Shown: piece after piece, positions 1 to 6,675 of the stretch
Layout of the letters: each line of letters begins with the position of its first letter
Numbering within the stretch: position 1 is the stretch's first letter
Assembly: GCA_000433315.1 (NCBI GenBank)
Contig: FR893352.1
Span: forward strand, 1 to 8,959
Length of the DNA stretch: 8,959 bases
DNA from: Firmicutes bacterium CAG:345
GTDB lineage: Bacteria > Bacillota_I > Bacilli_A > RFN20 > CAG-288
Direction: 5' to 3'
Notes under the pieces: generated by a model
Told to the model about the DNA's origin: nothing
The model's database searches: none
Seen by the model: only the letters and a program-made list of their open reading frames with translations
Translations under genes and position numbers: made by a program

Positions 1-1
1 A

Positions 2-118
2 CAAACAGCAGTTCGTACATCTTTAGCTATTGCTAATGCTATTGCTAATATCGATGAAAACGATGAATATACTCCTATTGTAACTGCTACATACGTTGCT
101 CCTACACCAGCAGAATAA
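2..118 (+). CDS. 3' end of an unidentified protein gene (partial)
   Basis: An open frame runs from base 2 to a TAA stop at 116-118, giving the last 38 residues of a protein whose start lies outside the window. The tail is rich in Ala, Thr and Ile, contains an in-frame AIAN-AIAN tandem repeat, has an acidic patch (DENDE) and ends ...APTPAE. Its codons are visibly richer in G and C than those of the other genes here, which would fit a highly expressed gene or a different origin. It is followed at once by a terminator-like hairpin in its own orientation, supporting it as the true end of a gene. No family is recognised from this fragment. Confidence 0.6.
   Translation, partial: QTAVRTSLAIANAIANIDENDEYTPIVTATYVAPTPAE
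26..49 (+). repeat. Perfect 12-bp tandem duplication inside the partial gene
   Basis: GCTATTGCTAAT occurs twice back to back (26-37 and 38-49), in frame, encoding AIAN twice. This could be a recent slippage duplication or the edge of a longer repeat region upstream. Confidence 0.8.
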
Positions 119-137
119 ATAATTTAATCAGTATTAA

Positions 138-171
138 AAAGGGATGAATATAATGTTCATCCTTTTATTTT
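138..171 (+). terminator. Rho-independent terminator of the partial gene
   Basis: The arms 138-148 and 156-166 pair over 11 positions with one G-T wobble around a 7-nt loop, and are followed on the plus strand by TTTTATTTTT. It begins about 20 nt after the stop at 118, so it most likely ends the upstream gene. Confidence 0.7.
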
Positions 172-172
172 G

Positions 173-208
173 AAAAAAAGCATAGTTACAAATTCAACTA
201 TGCTTTTT
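173..208 (-). terminator. Terminator of the tgt-queA-queH operon
   Basis: A perfect 13-bp stem (175-187 with 196-208) with an 8-nt loop is followed on the minus strand by a T run (179-173). The first arm touches the queH stop codon (209-207), so the hairpin starts at the end of the coding sequence. On the plus strand the second arm ends in TTTTT, so it could also back up the preceding terminator. This makes the gap between the two convergent genes a double, partly bidirectional termination zone. Confidence 0.85.
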
Positions 209-878
209 AATTTATAATTAACTTTTTTTCTTTAATAGCTTTAAGTTCTTCCTGCATTTTTTTAGCAAAAATACATCCGCAATAATTTTGACGATATAAA
301 TTATACTTTTTGGCAATTTGTATACCTAGAAGTTGTCCATTTTCCTTTTTAAAATCAGCAACTAAGAATTTAGTAGTTGGATAATCATTTTGTAATCTTA
401 AACCGAGATTATTTAAATAAGAAGAAGGCTTATGGCTAGAGACTGTCATTACGGTTGTATAATATGGAAAATTATTATTATAGGCATATTCATATGCTAA
501 TTTGATTCTTAAATCATGACAGACAAGACATCTTTTTCCACCTTCAGGTTCATTTTCTAGTCCTTTTATTGCATCAAGATAAATTTGATGATCATAGGGC
601 ATAGTAACAATTGAAATATTGGAACCATTTTCTTTGTTGAATTCATTTATAAATCTTGTCAATTCTTTTAGTCTTAAATCCCATTCTTCAAAAGGAGCAA
701 TATTAGGATTGAAATAACCGATAGTAATATCAAAAAAATTATTTAAAAATGTTACAGGATAAGTCGCACAAGGTCCACAGCAAGCGTGGAGAAATAACTT
801 TGGTTTTCCTTGAGAAAAATCTAAAGAATTGACAAATTTTTTTAATTCTTCATGATAATTAATTTTTGGAGTTTCCAT
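207..878 (-). CDS. queH: Epoxyqueuosine reductase QueH
   Basis: QueH catalyses the last step of queuosine synthesis, reducing epoxyqueuosine to queuosine in tRNA; it is the iron-sulfur alternative to cobalamin-dependent QueG. The 223-residue protein shows the family's cysteine pattern: HACCGPC near residues 31-37 (Cys33, Cys34, Cys37), RCLVCHDLR with Cys117 and Cys120, and YCGC with Cys200 and Cys202. A serine/histidine loop (TVSSHKPSSYL) lies at about 145-154. An upstream in-frame ATG at 944 has an AGGGA-like site about 10 nt before it, but would add 22 residues that simply read the conserved queA end in another frame. The METPKINYHEEL start at 878 fits the usual family start and leaves a 20-nt overlap with queA, with a GGTGAT-like site rather far upstream. 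It is probably expressed by translational coupling as the last gene of the operon. Confidence 0.92.
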   Translation of the reverse strand: METPKINYHEELKKFVNSLDFSQGKPKLFLHACCGPCATYPVTFLNNFFDITIGYFNPNIAPFEEWDLRLKELTRFINEFNKENGSNISIVTMPYDHQIYLDAIKGLENEPEGGKRCLVCHDLRIKLAYEYAYNNNFPYYTTVMTVSSHKPSSYLNNLGLRLQNDYPTTKFLVADFKKENGQLLGIQIAKKYNLYRQNYCGCIFAKKMQEELKAIKEKKLIIN

Positions 879-1938
879 AAATAAACATCGCATCACCGAA
901 CGAGAAGAAACGATATTTTTCTTCGACGGCATGCTTATATGCATTTAGAATTTGTTCCCTTCCAGCAAGAGCGGAAACAAGCATGACAAGAGTAGATTTA
1001 GGAAGATGAAAATTCGTGATTAGAGCGTCAATAGCCATGAATTCAAATCCCGGATAGATAAATAAAGTTGTATCTCCGTGACAGGCTTTAAATTCACCAT
1101 ATTTATGCATGACAGTTTCTAATGTTCTTGTTGATGTTGTTCCAATAGCAATAATTCTTCTACCTTCTTTTTTGGCTAAATTTAAAGAATCAGCAGCTTT
1201 TTGATCCATGAAATATTCTTCAGAATGCATAACATGGTCTTTTAGATTATGAACCTTAACAGGTCGGAAAGTTCCTAGTCCAACATGTAGAGTAACGTCG
1301 ACTACTTCAACTCCCATTTCTTTAATTTTGGCAAAAAGTTCATCTGTAAAATGGAAACCAGCTGTTGGAGCAGCTGCTGAACCTTCAACTTTGGCATAAA
1401 CTGTTTGATAGCGATCGTTTCCAGTGATCTGCTTTTTAATATAAGGAGGTAAAGGCATTTTTCCTAATTTATCAAGAACTTCATAAAGAATACCTTGATA
1501 TTCAAGATGGAATATTCTTAGACCTTCATCTTCAACCTTGATACAAGTTGCAACGATTTCAGCATTGTCGCCGATTTCGATAACTGTGCCTTCTTTTACA
1601 ACTTTAGCATTTCCTACTAGGGCTTCATAGTTATTGATATCACCATCAATTGGATGAAGAAGTAAAATTTCAACATGAGCTTTTGTTTCACGTTTTATAC
1701 CAAATAATCTTGCTGGAATGACTTTGGTATTATTTCTAACAAGAACATCTCCTTTTTTGAGATAATTTAAAATATCGTAAAAATGTTTATCTTCTAAGGT
1801 ATGTTCATCTTTGTTCATAACTAAAAGGCGACTATTATCTCTTTTTTCGGCAGGAAATTGAGCAATTAAATCTTCTGGCAAATAATAGTCATATTCGTCG
1901 ATATTATAAACATCGTAATCAAATTTATTTTCTTTCAT
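859..1938 (-). CDS. queA: S-adenosylmethionine:tRNA ribosyltransferase-isomerase QueA
   Basis: QueA transfers the ribosyl part of S-adenosylmethionine to preQ1 at tRNA position 34 and rearranges it to epoxyqueuosine. The 359-residue product has the family's conserved blocks in order: LPEDLIAQ-PAEKRD-SRLLV (20-40), VRNNTKVIPARL (67-78), GKMPLPPYI (159-167), VEGSAAAPTAGFHFT (184-198), VTLHVGLGTFRPV (215-227), GTTSTRTLE (266-274), YPGFEF (295-300) and ITNFHLPKSTLVMLVSALAGRE (307-328). Family members are usually about 340-350 residues; the extra length is a short N-terminal leader. Its start has an AGAGGA site at 1946-1951 (7-nt spacing) inside the end of tgt, and only one base separates the tgt stop from this ATG, so translation is likely coupled. 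Intact, with no missing block. Confidence 0.97.
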   Translation of the reverse strand: MKENKFDYDVYNIDEYDYYLPEDLIAQFPAEKRDNSRLLVMNKDEHTLEDKHFYDILNYLKKGDVLVRNNTKVIPARLFGIKRETKAHVEILLLHPIDGDINNYEALVGNAKVVKEGTVIEIGDNAEIVATCIKVEDEGLRIFHLEYQGILYEVLDKLGKMPLPPYIKKQITGNDRYQTVYAKVEGSAAAPTAGFHFTDELFAKIKEMGVEVVDVTLHVGLGTFRPVKVHNLKDHVMHSEEYFMDQKAADSLNLAKKEGRRIIAIGTTSTRTLETVMHKYGEFKACHGDTTLFIYPGFEFMAIDALITNFHLPKSTLVMLVSALAGREQILNAYKHAVEEKYRFFSFGDAMFIYGNSKN

Positions 1939-1939
1939 T

Positions 1940-3064
1940 TTAGAATCCTCTTTTGGAGCCGAACAAAGCCATTTTTCTTTCAGAAAATTCTAAGAATTTA
2001 TCGTTTTTAATAGCTTCTCGCGCTTCTTCCATATTTTTTATTAAAAAACGAAGATTATGAATAGAGCAAAGTCTTTTGCCAAATGTTTCATCACATTTCA
2101 TCAGATGACGTAAATATGCTTTAGTATAATTTCTACAACAATAGCAATCGCAATTTGGATCTAATGGAGTAAAATCTTCAGCATATTTAGCGTTGAGAAT
2201 ATTGATTCTTCCATTAGATGTCATAAGACTGCCATGACGAGCAATTCTTGTCGGTAAAACACAGTCAAACATATCTACACCTTTAGAAATCCCATCAAAG
2301 ATCATATCTAAACTTCCTACTCCCATAAGGTAACGTGGCTTGTCGAAAGGAAGATAAGGAACAGTTAATGAAACCATATGGTATTCGACATCTTTAGGTT
2401 CTCCAATTGATGTTCCACCGATGGAATAACCATCAAAATTCATTGCGACTAATTTTTCAGCACAATATTTTCTTTCATCAGCAAAGTCCCCGCCTTGAAC
2501 AATTCCAAATAAAGCTTGATCATCTCTTGTTTTATGATCAAGACCTCTTTTTGCCCAACGCAATGTTCTTTCTACTGAGTTATGCATATATTCTTTTGTA
2601 CAAGGATATGGAGCGCATTCATCCAAAGACATAATGATATCGGCACCGATTTTTTCTTCAGTTTCAATAACATTTTCAGGGGTGAATAAAATTTTTCTTC
2701 CATCTAAATGGGAGCGGAATTCAACACCTTCTTCGGTTAGTTTTCTATTTTTTGATAAAGAGAAAACTTGGAACCCACCACTATCGGTGAGCATAGGCCC
2801 ATTGTAATTCATAAATTTTTGAACCCCTCCAGCTTTGGCAACAATATCTGGTCCAGGTCTTAAAAATAAGTGATATGTGTTCGCTAAAATAACTCCAGCT
2901 CCCATATCTTTTATTTCTTCAGGGCTGAGAGTTTTAACAGTAGCTAAGGTTCCAACAGGCATAAACATTGGAAGTTCTACTGTTCCGTGAGGAGTTACAA
3001 GATATCCATATCTTGCCCCACAATTTTTATCTACGTGTAAAATCTTTAATTCAATACTACTCAT
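1940..3064 (-). CDS. tgt: tRNA-guanine transglycosylase (queuine/preQ1 type)
   Basis: Tgt swaps guanine-34 of Asp, Asn, His and Tyr tRNAs for preQ1. The 374-residue protein, counted from the ATG at 3064, carries TDSGGFQV (93-100, Asp94 as the expected general acid/base), GIVQGG (187-192), DMFDCVLPTR with the expected nucleophile Asp267, and a zinc site C-x-C-x2-C...H (Cys305, Cys307, Cys310, His336). The length matches the family. The frame is open up to an earlier ATG at 3082, but the six extra codons (MYNNKV) are simply the promoter -10 box TATAAT read in frame, so the 3064 start is preferred. No ribosome site is visible before either ATG. First gene of the queuosine operon; complete. Confidence 0.96.
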   Translation of the reverse strand: MSSIELKILHVDKNCGARYGYLVTPHGTVELPMFMPVGTLATVKTLSPEEIKDMGAGVILANTYHLFLRPGPDIVAKAGGVQKFMNYNGPMLTDSGGFQVFSLSKNRKLTEEGVEFRSHLDGRKILFTPENVIETEEKIGADIIMSLDECAPYPCTKEYMHNSVERTLRWAKRGLDHKTRDDQALFGIVQGGDFADERKYCAEKLVAMNFDGYSIGGTSIGEPKDVEYHMVSLTVPYLPFDKPRYLMGVGSLDMIFDGISKGVDMFDCVLPTRIARHGSLMTSNGRINILNAKYAEDFTPLDPNCDCYCCRNYTKAYLRHLMKCDETFGKRLCSIHNLRFLIKNMEEAREAIKNDKFLEFSERKMALFGSKRGF

Positions 3065-3091
3065 AACTTTATTATTATACATAATAAAGTT
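3065..3091. promoter_or_regulatory. Perfect 11-bp dyad over the tgt promoter
   Basis: AACTTTATTAT (3065-3075) and its exact complement ATAATAAAGTT (3081-3091) flank the 5-nt centre TATAC. The dyad contains the -10 box and abuts the tgt start codon. It could be an operator for a dimeric repressor. It is unlikely to act as an RNA leader, because the expected transcript starts inside it. Confidence 0.5.
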
Positions 3092-3102
3092 AGAAAAATT
3101 AA
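3074..3102 (-). promoter_or_regulatory. Promoter of tgt-queA-queH, nearly leaderless
   Basis: A perfect minus-strand TATAAT lies at 3079-3074. A weak -35 (TTAATT, 3102-3097) sits 17 nt upstream. The expected transcription start falls at about 3068-3067, only 3-4 nt before the tgt ATG at 3064, leaving no room for a Shine-Dalgarno site, and none is seen. Confidence 0.55.
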
Positions 3103-3176
3103 TATTTTTTAAATATTTATAGAATTTAATACATTATTTAAGCTTGTATTTTTAGATTAACAAAAAAAGAAAGAAA

Positions 3177-3185
3177 TGATATACT
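3177..3185 (+). promoter_or_regulatory. Extended -10 promoter of the rluC-like operon, apparently leaderless
   Basis: TGATATACT matches the extended -10 form TGnTATAAT with one mismatch (-10 hexamer 3180-3185). The expected transcription start is about 3191-3193, at the ATG itself (3193). No good TTGACA lies at the expected -35 distance, which is common for extended -10 promoters. No Shine-Dalgarno sequence precedes the gene. Confidence 0.6.
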
Positions 3186-3192
3186 TTTATAT

Positions 3193-4161
3193 ATGGAATT
3201 CACAGTAACAAAATTAGATGCAAATCAAAGAATAGATAAATTTTTAAGAAAGGTTCTTCAACAAGCACCTTTGTCTTTTATTTATAAAATGTTTAGACAA
3301 AAAGATGTCAAAGTTAATGGAAAAAAAGAAAAAATAGATTATATTTTAAAAGAAAATGATGTTGTTTCTATTTATTTGAAAGAAGATTTATATAATAAAT
3401 TTCATGAAAATTATCAGGTCAAACCTGTAAAATCAAATATGAATATTTTGTATGAAGATGATAATGTTTGTATAGTTAATAAACCAAAAGGTCTTCTTGT
3501 TCATGGAGATGAAGGTGAAAAAAGAATTACTTTACAAAATATTTTTGTTAATTATTTGATAAAGAAGGGAGAATTTGATCCTAAAAATCAAACTGGCTTT
3601 TTACCTGGCCCTGTTCATAGGTTAGATCGAAATACTTCTGGTATTGTTATAATGGGAAAAAATCTTCCGACAATGCAAGCTCTTTTTGAACTATTTAGAG
3701 AAAAAGAACATATAGAAAAATCTTATTGGGCACTTGTTAAAGGTGATGATATTCCAACTTCAGGAAAAATTGATAAACCACTTATGAAAGATTCTACTAA
3801 AGGGAAAGTTAAAGTTGGAAGAATAGAGCAAGGGGCTAAAAAAGCTTTGACTGAGTATAAAGTAGTAAAAAGATATAGTGGCTTTAGTTTAGTTGAAGCA
3901 AAATTAATAACAGGAAGAACACATCAATTGCGTGTACATTTTGCTTCTATTGGACATCCAATTGTTGGAGATGGAAAATATGGAGATTTTCTAGTCAATG
4001 CAGAATTTGATTCTTTGTATGGTTTAAAAAATCAATTTTTGCATGCTAGAACTTTTGAATTTTTAGATTTAGAAGGAATTCTATCTTATTTATCATATAA
4101 AAAAATAGTTGCTCCTCTTCCAGAAATTGAGCAAAAAATATTAGATGGTTTAAAAGCATGA
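3193..4161 (+). CDS. RluA/RluC-family 23S rRNA pseudouridine synthase
   Basis: This enzyme isomerises uridine to pseudouridine in RNA, probably in 23S rRNA. The 322-residue protein has an N-terminal S4 RNA-binding domain (about 5-62, with RIDKFLRK and IYKMFRQKDVKVNGKK resembling RluC), a linker, then the catalytic domain with VNKPKGLLVH (95-104), the active-site motif HRLDRNTSG (142-150, Asp145 catalytic), TGRTHQLRVHF, and GHPIVGDGKYG. Length matches RluC/RluD enzymes. The layout favours RluC over RluD, but the target uridines cannot be assigned from sequence, so no symbol is given. It is first in a four-gene operon; its TGA stop overlaps the next ATG as ATGA. The start has no Shine-Dalgarno and the promoter abuts it. 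Divergent from tgt, so two RNA-modification units share one promoter region. Confidence 0.95.
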   Translation: MEFTVTKLDANQRIDKFLRKVLQQAPLSFIYKMFRQKDVKVNGKKEKIDYILKENDVVSIYLKEDLYNKFHENYQVKPVKSNMNILYEDDNVCIVNKPKGLLVHGDEGEKRITLQNIFVNYLIKKGEFDPKNQTGFLPGPVHRLDRNTSGIVIMGKNLPTMQALFELFREKEHIEKSYWALVKGDDIPTSGKIDKPLMKDSTKGKVKVGRIEQGAKKALTEYKVVKRYSGFSLVEAKLITGRTHQLRVHFASIGHPIVGDGKYGDFLVNAEFDSLYGLKNQFLHARTFEFLDLEGILSYLSYKKIVAPLPEIEQKILDGLKA

Positions 4162-4658
4162 CAGGTACTTTGGTTTTTTTGTTGCTTATACCAATAGTTA
4201 TCAATTATGGTTTAGTGTCTTCAAGAAATCATTTAGTACGTGTTAATTTTTCTTTTTTGGTCGCTTATTTTTTTTCTATAATCTTTTTTTTAGTATTTAA
4301 ATATACTTCTCTTTCACAAGTCTTTTTAAATTTAGAAAATTGGTATAATTCTTTTGATAATTTTTTTAATCAAAATATAGTTACATCTTTTCCTGTTTTA
4401 AAATTCTTTTTGTTTTTGCTTTTATTTTTAATAATAGATATATTTTGGAGAATATTATTGCATTTTATAATGCTTGGAAAAAATCCAGCTTATCTAAATA
4501 AAAAAGATAAAATATTTCATTTGGTGAATATAATGATTTATTTTGTTTTTGCCTTTCTTTTAGAATCATATATAATCACTTATTTTTGCATAGATTTGCA
4601 TTTTGAATTTGGCTTTTTTGAAAAATGGTTTTCTTTAATATATAGGGTGACATTATGA
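4158..4658 (+). CDS. Four-helix membrane protein of unknown function
   Basis: The 166-residue product is almost entirely hydrophobic, rich in Phe, Leu and Ile, with four likely membrane segments near residues 3-20, 29-48, 79-105 and 122-146. A basic loop (SSRNHLVR, 21-28) follows the first segment and a Lys/Asp loop (NKKDK) precedes the fourth. It overlaps rluC by ATGA at 4158-4161 and the next gene by another ATGA, so it is translationally coupled on both sides; its own ribosome site is weak. Size and four-segment layout recall CvpA-like proteins, but no diagnostic CvpA glycine pattern is visible, so this is only a guess. Function not recognised. Confidence 0.8.
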   Translation: MTGTLVFLLLIPIVINYGLVSSRNHLVRVNFSFLVAYFFSIIFFLVFKYTSLSQVFLNLENWYNSFDNFFNQNIVTSFPVLKFFLFLLLFLIIDIFWRILLHFIMLGKNPAYLNKKDKIFHLVNIMIYFVFAFLLESYIITYFCIDLHFEFGFFEKWFSLIYRVTL

Positions 4659-5725
4659 CAAATTTAGAGAAATTATATCTTTTTTTATCATATTCAAATC
4701 CAACATATGATGATTTAGCTCCTTCATTATATGATAATTTTAAGAAACAAAACTCTTATAAATATTATTTAAAAAGAGTAGAGAAAGCCAAAGAATTAGG
4801 AACTAAAAAAGCTGATGAAGTAGTTGAACAACAAAAATTATTAGAAATAGTTCCAAGTTCAATGGAACAATATTTTGTCACTATCAGCAGATTTTATTAT
4901 TTGAGTACTTTAGCATTTGAAAGATATTATTTAAATCCATTAGCCTTTGAAGGACACAATATCAATATTAAGTCTATTGGAGACATATTGATACCATTTG
5001 ATAATCATTTAGCAAGTATCAACAATATTATAGAAATCAACGGGTACACAGATGAATATAAAATGAAATGCGTAAAAAATGCCGTTGGTGAGTATGAAAA
5101 GGATGCTTTGAATTATATAAATGTCCCTATAAAAAAAGTTCGGTCTTCTTCATCTTCAAAATATATGCTTTCAAAAGAAGCTTTATCTTTGTACTATGCA
5201 AAAACTGCTTTTTTTATAATTATCAATGTCTTTTTGCTTATTTTATTTTTTGTTCCTGGAATAAAAGAAGTTTGGAAAACTCCATTTTATGGTGGAACAA
5301 TAAATATTGTTTCATGGTGGATGTTGATATTGATTATTCTATATGATTATGTTCATGTAGTTTTTTATTCTTATTTTAAAATGATTTGTGAACCTTATTA
5401 TTACACTAAAAGATATTCATTGTTAAAAGAAAGCGATTTGAATAGAATGGCGGAAAAAGCAGGAAATAAATTAAAGAATCATTTGGAATTGGCGATAAGA
5501 AATAAAGTGTTATTAAAAGATGATATTAAATTATTTTCCAGTATTACTGAAAATAAAGTAGATTTATATTCTCTTGAAAAAATCAATAAGAAAATTAATT
5601 CTAAATCATATAAAAGACTAGCGGTTTTAAATAATATATTTTTCTTCTTGGTCTTATTAGCTATAATTGCTTATATACTTTTTTTAATTTTCAATAGTCG
5701 TTACAATAGTAGTGGAGTAATGTGA
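4655..5725 (+). CDS. Membrane-anchored protein of unknown function (356 aa)
   Basis: Not recognised. The first 180 residues are soluble and mostly helical, rich in Tyr and Lys, and end in a five-serine run (164-168). Two membrane segments follow (about 183-203 and 215-240), then a soluble helical stretch of about 80 residues, and a final membrane segment (about 325-346) with a short polar tail. The start is well supported by an AGGGTGA ribosome site a few bases upstream and by ATGA overlap with the preceding membrane-protein gene. Its TGA overlaps the start of the next gene. Coupling to two other unknown genes suggests they act together, probably at the membrane. Confidence 0.82.
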   Translation: MTNLEKLYLFLSYSNPTYDDLAPSLYDNFKKQNSYKYYLKRVEKAKELGTKKADEVVEQQKLLEIVPSSMEQYFVTISRFYYLSTLAFERYYLNPLAFEGHNINIKSIGDILIPFDNHLASINNIIEINGYTDEYKMKCVKNAVGEYEKDALNYINVPIKKVRSSSSSKYMLSKEALSLYYAKTAFFIIINVFLLILFFVPGIKEVWKTPFYGGTINIVSWWMLILIILYDYVHVVFYSYFKMICEPYYYTKRYSLLKESDLNRMAEKAGNKLKNHLELAIRNKVLLKDDIKLFSSITENKVDLYSLEKINKKINSKSYKRLAVLNNIFFFLVLLAIIAYILFLIFNSRYNSSGVM

Positions 5726-6456
5726 TGAGTATTATTAGGGGTGTTGAGTACAATAAACTCAATGATTTACTAAAAGATTATGATAAGAGATGGCGTTTGT
5801 TTTTCTCTCTTTTAAGTTCGCAAGATAAAGAACTTTGTGAATTCATTAAAACTCAAGATAGAGAAAAATACAATAAAATAATTGAAGTTCCAGTAACTTA
5901 TAATAAACCAGATGAATATTTATTTAAAATTGCTGCTATAATCAATTCCCATTCAGATTTAATTTATCATGATTATCGCTTTAAAACTATTGAAGAATAT
6001 GGCAAAAAAATAATAAAATTTTCACCTAAGATTGATGTTTATCTTCGAGATTTATTAAAAAATGGGTTGCTTTTAGAGTATATGAAAAGGCAAAAAATGG
6101 ACATTGAAAAACCAGCAATGTATAAGAAAATATCTGAGTATATGGATATTGAAAATAAATATGCTAACATAGGATATTTTTTGTGTGGATTTTATTTTAA
6201 TGGAAATAAAAATATAAAATATAATAGCAAAATATATAAAGATTATAATCACTTTGTCAATTCAATTATCACTGATGAAAACATAAATGAAGTTGCTGAT
6301 TCTTTTCAAAAAGATTGTTTTATAATCAGTTGGCAAATATCATCTAATAACGATGATCTATCAATTTATGAACGCTTTTTACATGTTATAAATATGTTTG
6401 ATGAGAAAAAAAGAACATATTTAAAAGAATTGAAAATAGAAAAAAACATTGGTTAA
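5725..6456 (+). CDS. Predicted soluble helical protein of unknown function (243 aa)
   Basis: Not recognised. The product has no signal peptide or membrane segment and is predicted by eye to be mostly helical, with many Lys, Asp, Tyr and Ile residues. An alternative GTG start at 5722 overlaps the previous TGA as GTGA, but the ATG at 5725 sits 7 nt after a GGAG site (5714-5717), whereas the GTG would have only 4 nt, so the ATG is chosen; the genes then share one base (TGATG). It is last in the operon begun by the pseudouridine synthase. Its TAA stop (6454-6456) overlaps the stop of a small gene on the other strand. Confidence 0.8.
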   Translation: MSIIRGVEYNKLNDLLKDYDKRWRLFFSLLSSQDKELCEFIKTQDREKYNKIIEVPVTYNKPDEYLFKIAAIINSHSDLIYHDYRFKTIEEYGKKIIKFSPKIDVYLRDLLKNGLLLEYMKRQKMDIEKPAMYKKISEYMDIENKYANIGYFLCGFYFNGNKNIKYNSKIYKDYNHFVNSIITDENINEVADSFQKDCFIISWQISSNNDDLSIYERFLHVINMFDEKKRTYLKELKIEKNIG

Positions 6457-6614
6457 TTTTTATTACTATTTAATTGCTTTAAATTATTATAGGCTTTTTT
6501 ATTCATTAAATATAATCTTTTGCCTTCTTTTTCTAGTACAATGGTAGAATCAATACCATTAGCTAATTCAAATAACTGTTTTATTTTTTTTATTTCTTTG
6601 CGCGTTAATTTCAT
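6453..6614 (-). CDS. Small lysine-rich protein of unknown function (53 aa)
   Basis: A complete ORF of 53 codons plus TAA, starting MKLTRKEIKKIKQ and ending in an Asn/Lys-rich tail. It has 11 lysines. By eye it could fold as helix (4-19), two short strands (about 22-28 and 32-37) and helix (38-49). An AGGGGA ribosome site lies 3 nt before the ATG (6618-6623), and a TATAAT box lies further upstream (6653-6648). Without it, the 220 bp between the preceding operon and comFA would be empty, unlike the rest of this compact window. It is convergent with the 243-residue gene, sharing stop-codon bases 6454-6455, and divergent from comFA. No family recognised; a small regulator is one possibility, but nothing proves it. 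Confidence 0.65.
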   Translation of the reverse strand: MKLTRKEIKKIKQLFELANGIDSTIVLEKEGKRLYLMNKKAYNNLKQLNSNKN

Positions 6615-6647
6615 AAATCCCCTTTTTTATTATGGCGTTTTAGCAAA

Positions 6648-6655
6648 ATTATAGT
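6648..6655. promoter_or_regulatory. Overlapping divergent -10 boxes for the small gene and comFA
   Basis: On the minus strand, TATAAT (6653-6648) would start transcription near 6641, giving the 53-residue gene a leader of about 27 nt with its AGGGGA site. On the plus strand, TATAGT (6650-6655) could start comFA at about 6662, leaving a 14-nt leader without a ribosome site. The two boxes overlap, so polymerase could serve only one direction at a time. The -35 boxes are weak on both sides, and a plus-strand TATAAA at 6668-6673 is an alternative placed too close to the comFA ATG. Confidence 0.35.
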
Positions 6656-6675
6656 CATTTTAGCTTATATAAAAT

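Noticed and set aside
879..944. N-terminal extension of QueH from the ATG at 944
   Set aside because: An AGGGA-like site exists, but the 22 extra residues are just the conserved QueA C-terminus read in another frame, and homologous proteins are expected to start near METPKINY.
2407..2634. 75-codon plus-strand frame
   Set aside because: It lies wholly inside tgt on the opposite strand, where all Tgt motifs are intact; it has no ribosome site and is a shadow frame.
3083..3192. Riboswitch (such as preQ1) before tgt
   Set aside because: The likely tgt transcript starts within a few bases of the ATG, so there is no leader to hold one, and no preQ1-like pseudoknot pattern was seen.
5722..5724. 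GTG start for the 243-residue gene
   Set aside because: The GGAG site at 5714-5717 is better spaced for the ATG at 5725 (7 nt) than for the GTG (4 nt).
6476..6500. Terminator after the 243-residue gene
   Set aside because: Only about four pairs (GCTT with AGGC, one a wobble) precede the T run, too weak to call.
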